The notes under the pieces were generated by a model. The model searched no databases. It saw only the letters and a list, made by a program, of their open reading frames with translations, and was not told the origin of the DNA. From contig NZ_BMSX01000016.1 of the NCBI RefSeq assembly GCF_014649375.1, forward strand, positions 62,001 through 126,000: a stretch of 64,000 nt of DNA. Reading direction: 5' to 3'. This document shows, one piece after another, positions 30,915 to 40,436 of the stretch; the first letter of the stretch is position 1; each line of letters starts with the position of its first letter. This DNA is from Streptomyces aurantiogriseus. GTDB lineage: Bacteria > Actinomycetota > Actinomycetes > Streptomycetales > Streptomycetaceae. A program made the translations under genes and the position numbers.

Positions 30915-33488
30915 GTGATCGAGGCCAAAGTGTCGGCCAGCGGAGTGGCATCGAACTCGTACCCCTTCGGCGCCGCGAGTGTCGGCGAAGCGGCCGAGCG
31001 CGACGACGCACTGGTCAGTGCCGTCATCAGCGCCGTGGAGACGACCGGAGCCCATGCCGCAAGCGTGTTCCTGCTCTCCGGCGACCATCGCGCTCTCGTG
31101 CTGGCCGCGGTGTGCGGGTCGCCGCCCTCCCTGGTCGGCGGATGGCAGCGGATCCCGGTGCACAGCCGTATCCCGGTGGCGGAGGCGTACCGCTCCGGGC
31201 GCACCGTCCACCTGGCCGATGCGCAGGAGACCATGCGGCGCTTCCCCCAGCTCTCGGTCGCCGTGCCCTACCCGTTCGGCTCTGCCTCCGTGCCCGTGAG
31301 AGCAGGCGCGCGGACCTTCGGGGCGATGGCCGTGCTGTGGGCACCGAGGCCTGACGGGTCAGGGCTGTCGAGGACGCAGCGCCGGCAACTGCGCTCCGCG
31401 GCGGACCGTCTGGGCACCGCCCTTGCCGGCCTGAGCGCCCGCCGGACGCTCGGAGAGTACGGCGAGCGAACGACTCCGGTGGTGGTCACGGTGCCGTCCG
31501 CTCCGGTGACGCGGGTGGGCCTGTTCGACTGGGACCTCGCCACCGGAGCCCTGACGGCCGACGACGAGCTGTGCGCGATCTTCGAGATTCCGCCCAGCGA
31601 GTTCGACGGACGGGCGGCCACCCTGGCGGCCCGGATCGAGCCGGCGGACCTGCCGGGCTTCCGGTCCGCCGCCCGTGCCGCGGTCGAGGAAGGCCATGTG
31701 CTCGCGCACTGTCTGCGCCTCCGGGACGGCGTCGGGGGGCACCACACGGTCGAGCTGTGGGGCCGGGTTCCCGAGAACCCGGGCGACCGGCAGGCGTCGT
31801 CCCATCTGGTCGGCGCCGTACTCGACGCGGGGAGCGGCATGGCCGCCGTGGCGGCGATCGAGCGACTCGCGGACGGCTTCTTCGCACTCGCTCCGGACGG
31901 ACGCGTCACCTACGCCAACCACAGCCTGGAGAATCTGCTGCGGGCCCGCCAGGACGAACTGCTCGGACGGCGCCCCTGGGACGTCCTCCCCTGGCTGGCC
32001 GATCCCGTCTACGAGGACCGCTACCGGGCCGCCGTGGTCTCCCAGCAACCGGTCTCCTTCCTGGTCCGCCGACCGCCCGACGAGTGGCTCGTCTTCTCGC
32101 TCCACCCCGGCACGCAGGGCATGACCGGCTGGGCGGCGCTCGTGCGGCAGCCGGTGCCGGCCGGCACCGGACCCGGGGCGCCCGTGGCGCAGGAGGGGCC
32201 GCCCGTCTCCCTGTCGCCGCCACCCGCGGCCCCGCGTCTGGGGGTCCTCTACCGCGTGCTCCAGGTGAGCAGCGCCCTCACCGGGGCGGTCACCGCGCAC
32301 GAGGTGTGCGATGTCGTCGCCGAGCAGCTGCTGCCCGCTTTCGGTGGCCAGCGGCTGGCGATCGGCGTGGTGGAGGAGCGGTGCCTGCACCTGTTCGCAC
32401 AGCGCGGCTACTCGAAGCGTTTTCTCGCCCGGTTCGCAGGCACCCCGCTGCATGCCCGGCTGCCCGTGACCGACGCGCTGGCCGCCGGCGCCCCGCTGTT
32501 CGTCGAGTCACCGCGGCAGTTGCTGGAGATGTACCCCGGGATCCCGGTCGGCAGGTCCAGCTCGTGGGCGTTCCTGCCGTTGATCGCCGCCAACCGCCCG
32601 GTCGGCGCCTGCATGCTCGGCTTCGACGACGTCCATCGGTTCCCCGACGAGGAGCGCGGACTCCTCACCGCGCTGGGCGGTCTGATCGCCCAGGCCCTCG
32701 AGCGCGCCAGGCTCTACGACGCGGAATTCGCCCTCGCCCGCGGCCTCCAGGACGCGCTGCTGCCGCGCCGGCTGCCCACGCTGCCGGACCTCCGCGTCAC
32801 CGGACGCTATCTTCCGGGCACCCGGGGCATGGAGATCGGCGGCGACTGGTACGACGTCATCCCCACCGGCGACGAGGTCTCGCTGATCGTCGGGGACGTC
32901 GAGGGGCACAACGTGGCCGCCGCAGCCGCCATGGGCCAGCTGCGGAGCGCGATGCGGGCCTTCGTCGCCGCGGGTCACCGGCCGAGCGCCGTCGTCGCCG
33001 GCACCAACCGGCTCCATCTGGACCTCGACCCCACGTTGCTCGCCAGCTGCTGCTACGCCTGCTTCCACCGCCGTTCCGGGGTGGTGCGCATCGTCCGCGC
33101 GGGCCACTGCCCGCCGCTGTTGCGTCTGCCCGACGGGCAGACCAAGACCCTGGACGCGCCCGGTGGCCCGGTGCTGGGCGTCGAGGCAGCGGCCGACTAT
33201 CCGGAGTTCGCGCTGCGTCTCGAGCCCGGCTCGATCCTGGCCCTGTACACGGACGGGCTGGTCGAGAGGCGCGGCTCGGACATCGCTTCCGGAATCGAGC
33301 GGCTCCGGGCCTCCCTGGCCCGCAGGGGCGGGGGTCGTCTGGAGAATCTGGCCGACGGGCTGCTACAGGATGCCCGCGAGTCCGCCGACCGCGCGGACGA
33401 CATCGCGCTCCTGCTCAGCGAGTACGCCCCGCCGCCGCGCACAGCCGCGCGGACCGACCGCCGGGCGGATCACGCCGACCAGGCCTGA
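30912..33488 (+). CDS. GAF-PAS-PAS-GAF-PP2C (SpoIIE/RsbU-type) phosphatase
   Basis: 858 aa from ATG 30912; the frame is open to 30615 but that extension is Arg/Pro-rich and lies behind the promoter. Predicted order: GAF (~20-175), PAS (~195-300, GLFDWDLATGALTADDELC), PAS (~312-400, LADGFFALAPDGRVTYAN), GAF (~440-605), then a SpoIIE-like PP2C domain (~625-850) with GGDWYD at 643, VGDVEGH, YTDGLVE and DDIALL. Such proteins dephosphorylate anti-anti-sigma factors in response to a sensed signal, releasing an alternative sigma factor. No histidine-kinase-like ATPase domain follows, unlike the paralogue at 37465. It is convergent with the second sugar-type ABC operon. Confidence 0.88.
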   Translation: MVIEAKVSASGVASNSYPFGAASVGEAAERDDALVSAVISAVETTGAHAASVFLLSGDHRALVLAAVCGSPPSLVGGWQRIPVHSRIPVAEAYRSGRTVHLADAQETMRRFPQLSVAVPYPFGSASVPVRAGARTFGAMAVLWAPRPDGSGLSRTQRRQLRSAADRLGTALAGLSARRTLGEYGERTTPVVVTVPSAPVTRVGLFDWDLATGALTADDELCAIFEIPPSEFDGRAATLAARIEPADLPGFRSAARAAVEEGHVLAHCLRLRDGVGGHHTVELWGRVPENPGDRQASSHLVGAVLDAGSGMAAVAAIERLADGFFALAPDGRVTYANHSLENLLRARQDELLGRRPWDVLPWLADPVYEDRYRAAVVSQQPVSFLVRRPPDEWLVFSLHPGTQGMTGWAALVRQPVPAGTGPGAPVAQEGPPVSLSPPPAAPRLGVLYRVLQVSSALTGAVTAHEVCDVVAEQLLPAFGGQRLAIGVVEERCLHLFAQRGYSKRFLARFAGTPLHARLPVTDALAAGAPLFVESPRQLLEMYPGIPVGRSSSWAFLPLIAANRPVGACMLGFDDVHRFPDEERGLLTALGGLIAQALERARLYDAEFALARGLQDALLPRRLPTLPDLRVTGRYLPGTRGMEIGGDWYDVIPTGDEVSLIVGDVEGHNVAAAAAMGQLRSAMRAFVAAGHRPSAVVAGTNRLHLDLDPTLLASCCYACFHRRSGVVRIVRAGHCPPLLRLPDGQTKTLDAPGGPVLGVEAAADYPEFALRLEPGSILALYTDGLVERRGSDIASGIERLRASLARRGGGRLENLADGLLQDARESADRADDIALLLSEYAPPPRTAARTDRRADHADQA

Positions 33489-33498
33489 GACGCCGCGG

Positions 33499-34662
33499 TC
33501 ACTTGCCCCAGATCTTCCGGTACGCCTCCCGGTAGCCGGACGGATCCCACGTCGTGACACCGTCGCTGTTGTCGGCCGTGGCGATGTGGACCGGGGCCGT
33601 GTACCCGCTGGCGGGGCGGCCGGAGAAGGCGCGGTTGAACTCGTCGACGATCTGCCAGCCCTGCAGGGACAGCGGCTCGGGCACGGTGGCGGCCTGGTAC
33701 TGCCTGCTGTTGATGCGCTGGAAGGCGGAGGGGTCGCCGTCGCCGGCGCCGATGTTGAAGGGCGGGCCCGAGCCTTTCTCGCCGGCCGCGCGGAAGGCGG
33801 GGGCGGCGTCGGCGAAGTACAGGTCGTTGATGGCGACGGAGTGGGTCCACCTGCTCCGGAACCGGGAGAGGAGCGAGGAGATCTCCCGCGGGGTGCGGCT
33901 GCTCGCGTCCGGGATCGGGATGTTCTCGTACGCGAGCAGCTTCACGCCCGGGCAGGTGGCGAGCTCCTTCCTGATCAGCTCGGACTTGTTCCTGGCGAAG
34001 GGGATCGAGGCGTCGGTGATGAGCACGACCCCGGCCCGGCCGTTGGAGTGCGAGATGATCCACTGCGCGCTGATGCGGGCCACGTCCTCGACGCGGGTGG
34101 TGACGTTGGTGAAGAGCTCGGGCCGTCGGCTGGGGCCGGGAGCGGCGACCGCGTGCCAGCCGACGAGCGGGATGCCTGCCGCGTTGGCCCGCGAGACCTG
34201 GCGCGAGGTCGAGTTGGGGTCGAACCCGCCGATGACGATGCCCGCGGGCTTGAGGGCCACGGCCTCGCTCATCGCCGCCTGGATGCCGGCGGGCGTTCCT
34301 CCGCCGTCGATCACCCGGACGTTCCAGCCGATGACCCGCGCGGCCTGCCGCACCCCGTTCGCGGCGCCCGCGACTCCGGGATTGGTCATGGTCTGGGCGA
34401 CGTAGACGATGGTCCTGCCGGACACCGCGGCGGGGCCGCTGGTCGGTCCGCCCCAGGGCAGGTCGGTTTCCTCCGCCTGTGTGACGGCGGCCTGGGCCCT
34501 GGCATGGACGGCGGGGCAGCCGCTCGGGCCTGTGGCCGACTCCCCCGGGTCGCCCGCCGAGCCGCGTTCGCAGCCGACAAGGACGGTTGCCGTTGCCAGC
34601 AGGGCGCAGGAGCCGAGCCGAACCGTGGAGACGCCGGGCGTGGCCCTGCGGTTGCCGTGCAC
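33499..34662 (-). CDS. Sugar-type ABC transporter substrate-binding lipoprotein (second system)
   Basis: 387 aa. GTG 34662 with AAGGAG 5 nt upstream starts a lipoprotein signal ending LVGC with the lipidated cysteine; the open frame to 34755 overlaps the permease gene and is rejected. The mature protein is a type 1 periplasmic-binding fold (IVYVAQTMTNPGVAGAANGV, GIVIGGFDPNS). It is the last gene of a leftward operon ATPase-permease-binding protein, the reverse of the gene order in the first system. A 70-nt gap separates it from the permease. Ligand unknown; most relatives bind pentoses, hexoses or polyols. Confidence 0.92.
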   Translation of the reverse strand: MHGNRRATPGVSTVRLGSCALLATATVLVGCERGSAGDPGESATGPSGCPAVHARAQAAVTQAEETDLPWGGPTSGPAAVSGRTIVYVAQTMTNPGVAGAANGVRQAARVIGWNVRVIDGGGTPAGIQAAMSEAVALKPAGIVIGGFDPNSTSRQVSRANAAGIPLVGWHAVAAPGPSRRPELFTNVTTRVEDVARISAQWIISHSNGRAGVVLITDASIPFARNKSELIRKELATCPGVKLLAYENIPIPDASSRTPREISSLLSRFRSRWTHSVAINDLYFADAAPAFRAAGEKGSGPPFNIGAGDGDPSAFQRINSRQYQAATVPEPLSLQGWQIVDEFNRAFSGRPASGYTAPVHIATADNSDGVTTWDPSGYREAYRKIWGK

Positions 34663-34732
34663 GGGAACTCCTTGCGGGGGGGGAGGGCGGGAGGAAGTGG
34701 CCGGGGCACGGAGGGGGTGCCCGTGGCGTGCG

Positions 34733-35833
34733 TCAGGAAGGGGTGCCTGCTGCACCCCCGTCCTGCGTCGGGGAGGACGGGGGCCCGGGCGGAGCGGCGG
34801 ACGCGGGCGCGTCGCGGGCCGCGACGGCGCCGCTGCGCAGCCGGCGGCGGGCGGCGTATCCGGCCAGCCCGACGGCGATGAGCAGGGTGCCCCCGTAGAA
34901 CAGCGGGACCGTCCAGAAGTCGGCGCCCAGCTGGCCGATGCCGGTGAGGCCGACGGCGAGGACCGCGACGGCCACGATGGTGCCGATGGCGTTGGGCCGG
35001 CCGGGTTTGATCGCCGTGGAGCCGAGGAGTGCGCCGACGAAGGCGGGCAGCAGGTAGTCGAGGCCGACGCTCGGATTGCCGATCTGCTGCTGGGCCGCGA
35101 GCAGCACCCCGGCGAAGCCGACGATCAGCCCCGACGCGGCGAACGCGTACACGGTGCAGGTGCGGGTCGGGATGCCGACGAGGTCGGCGGCACGCGGGTT
35201 CGAGCCGACGACGTAGAGGTACCGGCCGAGCGGCAGCCGCTCCAGCGCCAGCCAGAGAACGGCCGTGAGGGCGAGCACGTAGAAGGCGGGGACCGGGAGG
35301 CCGAGGAACGTGGAGTCGTAGAGGTCCGTGAAGGCGGCCGGAAGGCCCTGCGGGCCGGGGACGATCCGGCCGCCGTCGGTGATCCAGCCGGTCACGGCGT
35401 ACATCATGCTGCCGGTCCCGAGGGTGGCGATGAAGGAGTCGATCCGGCCGAACACGACGATGACACCGTTGAGAACGCCCACGAGCGCCCCTCCGACGAT
35501 CACCGCGAGGCAGGCGTGCGGCCAGGGCCATCCGTCGTTGACGACGAGCTGCATCACCGTGACGTGTGCCAGGCCTAGGCCGTAGCCGAGGGAGAGGTCG
35601 AAGGCGCCGGTCACGATGGGGACCATGGCGGCGAGCGCGAGGACGGCCGGGATCGACTGGTTGGACAGGATGGAGTCGACGGTGTCCAGCGTGGGGAAGG
35701 TGCGCGGCAGGGCGAGGGAGAAGATCAGGACGAGCAGGGCCGTGAGGCCGAGCAGGCCGTAGGCGCCGACGAGGTGTCCGCCCGGTCGGTGCGGTCGTCT
35801 CCGGGGTGCGGAGGGGGAGGGCGGGGCGGTCAT
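34733..35833 (-). CDS. Sugar-type ABC transporter permease (second system)
   Basis: 366 aa from ATG 35833, which lies in an ATGA overlap with the ATPase stop; the open frame to 35959 is an extension over the ATPase. About nine or ten hydrophobic helices, the motif IDSFIATLGTGSMMYAV and the loop GRYLYVVGSNPRAADLVGIP are typical of RbsC-like permeases. The C-terminal 35 residues are Ala/Pro-rich and polar. It pairs with the ATPase and binding protein of the same operon. Confidence 0.93.
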   Translation of the reverse strand: MTAPPSPSAPRRRPHRPGGHLVGAYGLLGLTALLVLIFSLALPRTFPTLDTVDSILSNQSIPAVLALAAMVPIVTGAFDLSLGYGLGLAHVTVMQLVVNDGWPWPHACLAVIVGGALVGVLNGVIVVFGRIDSFIATLGTGSMMYAVTGWITDGGRIVPGPQGLPAAFTDLYDSTFLGLPVPAFYVLALTAVLWLALERLPLGRYLYVVGSNPRAADLVGIPTRTCTVYAFAASGLIVGFAGVLLAAQQQIGNPSVGLDYLLPAFVGALLGSTAIKPGRPNAIGTIVAVAVLAVGLTGIGQLGADFWTVPLFYGGTLLIAVGLAGYAARRRLRSGAVAARDAPASAAPPGPPSSPTQDGGAAGTPS

Positions 35834-37374
35834 GGGCTCGTCCCGGTTCCGGCAGGGGGCATGGCCGAAGCCTCCCGGGTCAGCCCGGCCACCGTTAGGG
35901 CCGCACCGCTCAGCTCGGCCCTCACGGATCCGCGGACGAAGACCAGGGCGCGCCGGCACACACCCGCGACCTCCTCGAAGTCGCTGGAGATGAGCAGGAC
36001 CGCGAGACCTGCCGCCAGCGCCTCATCGAGCAGGCGGTGGATCGCGGCTTTGGCGCCCACGTCCACGCTCGCGGTCGGCTCCTCGAGGATCAGCAGGCGC
36101 AGGCCGACCCGGAGCCACCGGCCGATCATGGCTTTCTGCTGGTTGCCGCCGGACAGGGCGGCGATGGGGGCCTCGCTGTCGCGGGGGCGCACCGAGAACC
36201 GTTCGATCAGGGTGGCGGCCTCGGCGCGTTCGCGGCGGGGGCTGATCCAGCGCAGCGCCGGCCGGCCTCCCGCGCGGGGATTGGCCAGGAGGTTCTCCCG
36301 TACGGTCAGCTCGGCGAGGCAGCCCTCCCCCAGTCGGTCGCCGGGCACCAGGCCGACCCCGAGTCCGACGGCGTCGGCGACCGTGCGAGGGCGGTACGGC
36401 CGGCCGCCGAGGAGGGCCCGCCCGTGGAGGGGCCGGGAGCCGGCGAGGGCCCGGCCCAGTTCGGTGTGCCCGGCACCCGTGAGGCCGACCAGGCCCAGGA
36501 CCTCCCCGGCCCTGAGCTCCAGGCTGACCGGGCCCGAGCCGGTGGTCCGTACGCCGTCCAGGGTCAGTACGACCGACCCGTCGGCCGGAGCCGCGGCGGG
36601 GCGGTGGCCAGGCAGTTCCTCGCCGACGATGTCGTGCACCAGAGCAGCGGGGCTGCGGGCCGCCAGCGGGCCGTGGCTGACGAGGCGGCCGTCACGCAGT
36701 ACGGCGAAGGTGTCGGCGACCTCGTACACCTCGTCCAGGCGGTGGCTGACGTAGAGGATGCCGTGCCCGCGGTCGCGCAGGTCGTGCAGAACGCGGAACA
36801 GCCGGGCGCAGTCCGCGGCCGGAAGGCGGGCGGTCGGCTCGTCGAGGACGATGAGCCGCGCGCGTGCCGCCAGGGCTCTGGCGATCGCGACGAGCGATCG
36901 CTCGGCCGGGGCGAGCCGGGCGATCGGCGCGTCGGGGTCGAGGTGTCCGGCGACGATCCGCAGGGCGTCCTCGCAGCGCTCGCGGGTCCGCCGCCAGGAG
37001 ATCAGTCCGGCGCGGCGCGGATACCCGGTGCTCAGGGCGATGTTCTCGGCGACCGTCATCCACTCCACGAGACCGAGGTCCTGGTGGATGAAGGACATGC
37101 CGCGGGAGGCGGCATGACTCCCGAGCGGGTGCCCGCCCACCGTGATCTGCCCCGCGTCGGCGTGGTGGACGCCGGCGAGCACCTTGATGAGGGTGGACTT
37201 CCCGGCACCGTTGGGCCCGAGGAGGGCGAGGACGCTGCCGGCGTGGACGTCGAGGTCTACCCCGGCCAGCGCGAGGGTCCCGCCGAACCGCTTGCCGAGC
37301 CCGCGGATGCGGACCAGGGGTTCCGCCTCGAAGGGCGCGGCCGCCTTCGCAGACGTGTCGGGAGCGTCGTGCAC
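35830..37374 (-). CDS. Sugar-type ABC transporter ATPase (second system)
   Basis: 514 aa with two nucleotide-binding domains. The first has Walker A GPNGAGKST and a degenerate signature (LAPAERSLVAIARAL); the second lacks Walker A (GLTGAGHTE) but has LSGGNQQKAMIGRWL, as usual in the RbsA group. The frame opens at TTG 37419. ATG 37380 directly abuts GGAG, whereas GTG 37374 has GGAG at a 6-nt distance, so 37374 is chosen. It is the first gene of the leftward operon, and the inverted repeat ATGTCT-TATC-AGACAT lies 70 bp upstream. Confidence 0.9.
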   Translation of the reverse strand: MHDAPDTSAKAAAPFEAEPLVRIRGLGKRFGGTLALAGVDLDVHAGSVLALLGPNGAGKSTLIKVLAGVHHADAGQITVGGHPLGSHAASRGMSFIHQDLGLVEWMTVAENIALSTGYPRRAGLISWRRTRERCEDALRIVAGHLDPDAPIARLAPAERSLVAIARALAARARLIVLDEPTARLPAADCARLFRVLHDLRDRGHGILYVSHRLDEVYEVADTFAVLRDGRLVSHGPLAARSPAALVHDIVGEELPGHRPAAAPADGSVVLTLDGVRTTGSGPVSLELRAGEVLGLVGLTGAGHTELGRALAGSRPLHGRALLGGRPYRPRTVADAVGLGVGLVPGDRLGEGCLAELTVRENLLANPRAGGRPALRWISPRRERAEAATLIERFSVRPRDSEAPIAALSGGNQQKAMIGRWLRVGLRLLILEEPTASVDVGAKAAIHRLLDEALAAGLAVLLISSDFEEVAGVCRRALVFVRGSVRAELSGAALTVAGLTREASAMPPAGTGTSP

Positions 37375-37443
37375 GGACATCTCCGGGGGTTGGCCTGGCG
37401 AGTTCTCCCCGACGTTCAAGGGGGGACACTGGCGGGATCAATC

Positions 37444-37459
37444 ATGTCTTATCAGACAT
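37444..37459. promoter_or_regulatory. Inverted-repeat operator upstream of the second sugar-type ABC operon
   Basis: ATGTCT (37444-37449) and AGACAT (37454-37459) form a perfect inverted repeat around TATC. It lies between the stop of the PP2C/kinase gene and the first gene of the ABC operon, in the only A/T-rich stretch there. GntR-family regulators often bind TGTCT/AGACA-type sites, so such a regulator is a reasonable guess; none is encoded beside it. Confidence 0.6.
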
Positions 37460-37464
37460 TGCCC

Positions 37465-40338
37465 TCATATGTCGTCGAGCCCGCATTCGGCCCAGATGAC
37501 CTTCCCCTCCGGGAGGTAGCGCGCACCCCAGGTCTGCGCCAGCTGCGCGACGAGGAACAGGCCACGTCCGCCCTCGTCGGTGCTGGCCGCGCGGCGCAGG
37601 TGCGGGGCGGTGTTGCTGGTGTCGGAGACCTCGCAGATCAGGGTGCGGTGGTGCAGCAGCCGTACCCGGATGGGCCCGGCACCGTGGCGGATGGCGTTGG
37701 TCACCAGCTCGCTCAGTATCAGTTCCGCGGTGAACGCGGCCTCGTCGAGTCCCCAGTCGGCCAGTCGCCGCACGGCGGACGCACGGACGTCACCGACGAG
37801 GGCCGGGTCGGCGGGCAGGTCCCAGGTGGCGATCCGACCCGGGTCCAGGGCATGGGTGCGGGCGACGAGCAGGGCGATGTCGTCGTACGGGTGGGCGGGC
37901 GCCACGGTGTCCAGGATCGCCTGACAGGTCTCCTCGGGAGTGCGCTCCGCGTGGGCCAGGGCCCCGCGCAGGTCTTCGAGGACCACGTCGACGTCGCGAT
38001 GCCGGTCCTCGATGAGTCCGTCGGTGTAGAGGACCAGCTGACTGCCCTCCGGGAGGTCGATCTCGGCGGCGTCGAAGGGCAGCCCCCCGAGGCCGAGCGG
38101 GGGTCCGGTCGGCAGGTCGGGGTACGACACGGTGCCGTCGGGGCGCACCAGCGCGGGCGGAGGGTGGCCGGCGCGGGCCATGACGCACCGCTGCGCCGTC
38201 GGGTCGTAGATCACGTAGAGGCAGGTCGCGCCGATGATGCCGGCACCCTCGCCGTCGGGGTCCTCCCGGTCCAGGCGCCCGACGAGGTTGTCGAGGTGGA
38301 TGAGGACTTCGTCCGGGGGGAAGTCGAGTTCGGCGAAGCTCCGAGCGGCGGTGCGCAGCCGGCCCATGGTGGCGGCGGAGAGCATGCCGTGGCCGACGAC
38401 GTCGCCGACGATGAGGCCGACACGGGCGCCGGACAGGGGGATGACGTCGTACCAGTCTCCGCCCACGTCGTTCTCGGCGGGCAGGTAGCGATGGGCGACC
38501 TCGACGGCGTCCTGATCGGGCAGACCGTGCGGGAGCAGCCTGCGCTGCAGGGCCAGAACCATCGCGCGTTCGTGCGTGTAGCGCCGGGCGTTGTCGATGG
38601 ACAGGGCGGCGCGGGCGGCGAGTTCCTGGGCCAGCGAACGGTCGTCGTCCCCGAAGGGGGCGGGATCCTGAGCGCGGTAGAAGCTGGCGACGCCCAGGAC
38701 GACACCGCGGGCGAGCAAGGGGACCGCGATGAGGGAGTGGACGTGCGTCAGCAGCTGTTCGGTGTGTTCGGGGTCCTGGGCGAGCCAGCCGGCGGCGGTC
38801 TTCAGGTCCGGTTCCAGCACTGCCTGTCCACTGGTCAGACAGCGCAGCTGGGGCGCGGTCGGGCCGAAGTCGGGCCGCTTGCCGACCGGGGTGAAGGGAA
38901 GGTCTGCGCGCATGCCGTGGACCACCGCGCGGCGCAGGTCGCCGAGGGGGTCGGCGGACTCCTCGCCACGCAGTACGGCCTCGGGCAGGTCGACGGTGAC
39001 GAAGTCGGCCAGTCGCGGGACCGCCGTCTCGGCGAGTTCTTCGGCGGTGCGGCGCACGTCCAGGCCGGTGCCGATGCGGGTGCTGGCCTCGGACAGCAGC
39101 TCCAGGCGGCGGCGCGCGGCAAGGGCGTAGGTCCCCACCTGCGGCTCCCCCACCAGCACGAGCCCTCGGACCGAGGGCGGCGGTTCGGGGTGCTCGTCCG
39201 TCGTGCCGCCGGCGCCGTCGACATGAACGCCCTGGCCGCCCGCGGCGACCTGGCCCGGCGCGGCTCCGGAAAGGTGCCCGGACGGCAGGCTGAAGGAGAG
39301 TCGTGCGGGCCCCGAAACGGCGGAGACGACCGCGGGCGCGGCGGAAACGCCCCGCAGCTCGTCGACCCGGCGCGGGACGGCCCCCAGGGGCTCTCCTGGT
39401 GAGAGGCCGGGGACGACGGCCTCGATGGCGATGCCCTCCACACCGGAGGCAGTCGTCATCGGACGGCTCACGAGCGTCACCCGCCTGCCGTCGGGCAGGG
39501 GCACATCGACGGCGGCCCGCTGCGCGCGGGAGATGAGCTCGGCGGCCTTCTCCATGAGGATCGCCCGGTCACGGGAGCGCAGCTCAAGGGCGAGTTCGTC
39601 CACGGCGATGCCACGGGGGAGGCCGACGGCGGTTTCGGCTCCGGCGGCCAGGTACGCCCGCAGCAGAGCGCGCTCACGCGCGGAACTCTGCCCCAGCAGC
39701 CGCCGTTCCATGGCCTGGGCCGCCTTGCGTATCACGGTGCCCAGCGCCGGGGTCTCGGCGCTGCGCGGATAGCCGAAGCACAGGACGCCCTCGATGCGCC
39801 CGCTGAGCGGGTCGCGGACGGGCAGCGCGACACAGGCGTTTCCCTGGCCGCGCTCCGCGAAGTGCTCGGCACCGTAGACCCGGATGAGTTGCCGCTCCGC
39901 CAGGGCGAGACCGATGCCGTTGGTACCGGCGAACTGCTCGGCGAACACGAAGCCCGGGACTGCCTGGATCGCCGGGAGACTTCTGGCCAGCGACTTCTTG
40001 CCGAAACGGCGCAGCAGGACCGTCCCGCTCGCATCGGCGACGGAGATATTGATGTCGCTGCCGGAGAACGTGGACTGCAGCCGGTCGAGCACCGGCACGG
40101 CCGCGCGGACGATCCGGCCGTCGCGATCGAAGTCCTCCCGGTAGGGAAGGTCGGACTGGTCGGGCGAGAGGCCCAGGGACCGGCTGCGCTGCCACGAGTC
40201 GAAGATCGACGCTCGCACGCCCCCCTCGACCGGCTCGCCCTGCAGAAATCGCTCACGCATACGGGCGGGCCCCGTGCCGCCTGTCGCACGCCCCGCCGGC
40301 ATCGGCTCACTGCCCGACCGAACCACTCTTCGCCTCAC
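37465..40338 (-). CDS. Sensor GAF-GAF-PP2C phosphatase fused to an RsbW-like kinase domain
   Basis: 957 aa. The N-terminus (~25-200) resembles the sensor part of AcoR/DhaR-type activators (SWQRSRSLGLSPDQ, FAEQFAGTNGIGLALAE, GAEHFAERGQGNACVALPV). A middle region with a disordered Gly-rich linker leads to a GAF domain (~405-580), a SpoIIE-like PP2C domain (GGDWYD at about 626, VGDVVGH, YTDGLIE, YDDIALL) and a C-terminal GHKL ATPase of RsbW type (ELVTNAIRHG, GGRGLFLVAQL). Phosphatase and anti-sigma kinase in one chain is a Streptomyces habit. The start is uncertain: GTG 40338 opens the frame, ATG 40302 is also possible, and neither has a good ribosome site. Confidence 0.88.
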   Translation of the reverse strand: MRRRVVRSGSEPMPAGRATGGTGPARMRERFLQGEPVEGGVRASIFDSWQRSRSLGLSPDQSDLPYREDFDRDGRIVRAAVPVLDRLQSTFSGSDINISVADASGTVLLRRFGKKSLARSLPAIQAVPGFVFAEQFAGTNGIGLALAERQLIRVYGAEHFAERGQGNACVALPVRDPLSGRIEGVLCFGYPRSAETPALGTVIRKAAQAMERRLLGQSSARERALLRAYLAAGAETAVGLPRGIAVDELALELRSRDRAILMEKAAELISRAQRAAVDVPLPDGRRVTLVSRPMTTASGVEGIAIEAVVPGLSPGEPLGAVPRRVDELRGVSAAPAVVSAVSGPARLSFSLPSGHLSGAAPGQVAAGGQGVHVDGAGGTTDEHPEPPPSVRGLVLVGEPQVGTYALAARRRLELLSEASTRIGTGLDVRRTAEELAETAVPRLADFVTVDLPEAVLRGEESADPLGDLRRAVVHGMRADLPFTPVGKRPDFGPTAPQLRCLTSGQAVLEPDLKTAAGWLAQDPEHTEQLLTHVHSLIAVPLLARGVVLGVASFYRAQDPAPFGDDDRSLAQELAARAALSIDNARRYTHERAMVLALQRRLLPHGLPDQDAVEVAHRYLPAENDVGGDWYDVIPLSGARVGLIVGDVVGHGMLSAATMGRLRTAARSFAELDFPPDEVLIHLDNLVGRLDREDPDGEGAGIIGATCLYVIYDPTAQRCVMARAGHPPPALVRPDGTVSYPDLPTGPPLGLGGLPFDAAEIDLPEGSQLVLYTDGLIEDRHRDVDVVLEDLRGALAHAERTPEETCQAILDTVAPAHPYDDIALLVARTHALDPGRIATWDLPADPALVGDVRASAVRRLADWGLDEAAFTAELILSELVTNAIRHGAGPIRVRLLHHRTLICEVSDTSNTAPHLRRAASTDEGGRGLFLVAQLAQTWGARYLPEGKVIWAECGLDDI

Positions 40339-40436
40339 TCGCGCTGCAATAATCCGCTCTTCAGGAGAAACCTGACATTGACGAGGATACGGACATCGCA
40401 GGCACTAGTCACGGCGCGTGCGGCCGGTGGCGGCTC

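Noticed and set aside
36037..39402. An 1121-codon + strand frame over the ABC ATPase and PP2C genes
   Set aside because: Shadow of minus-strand genes with complete Walker and GGDWYD motifs.
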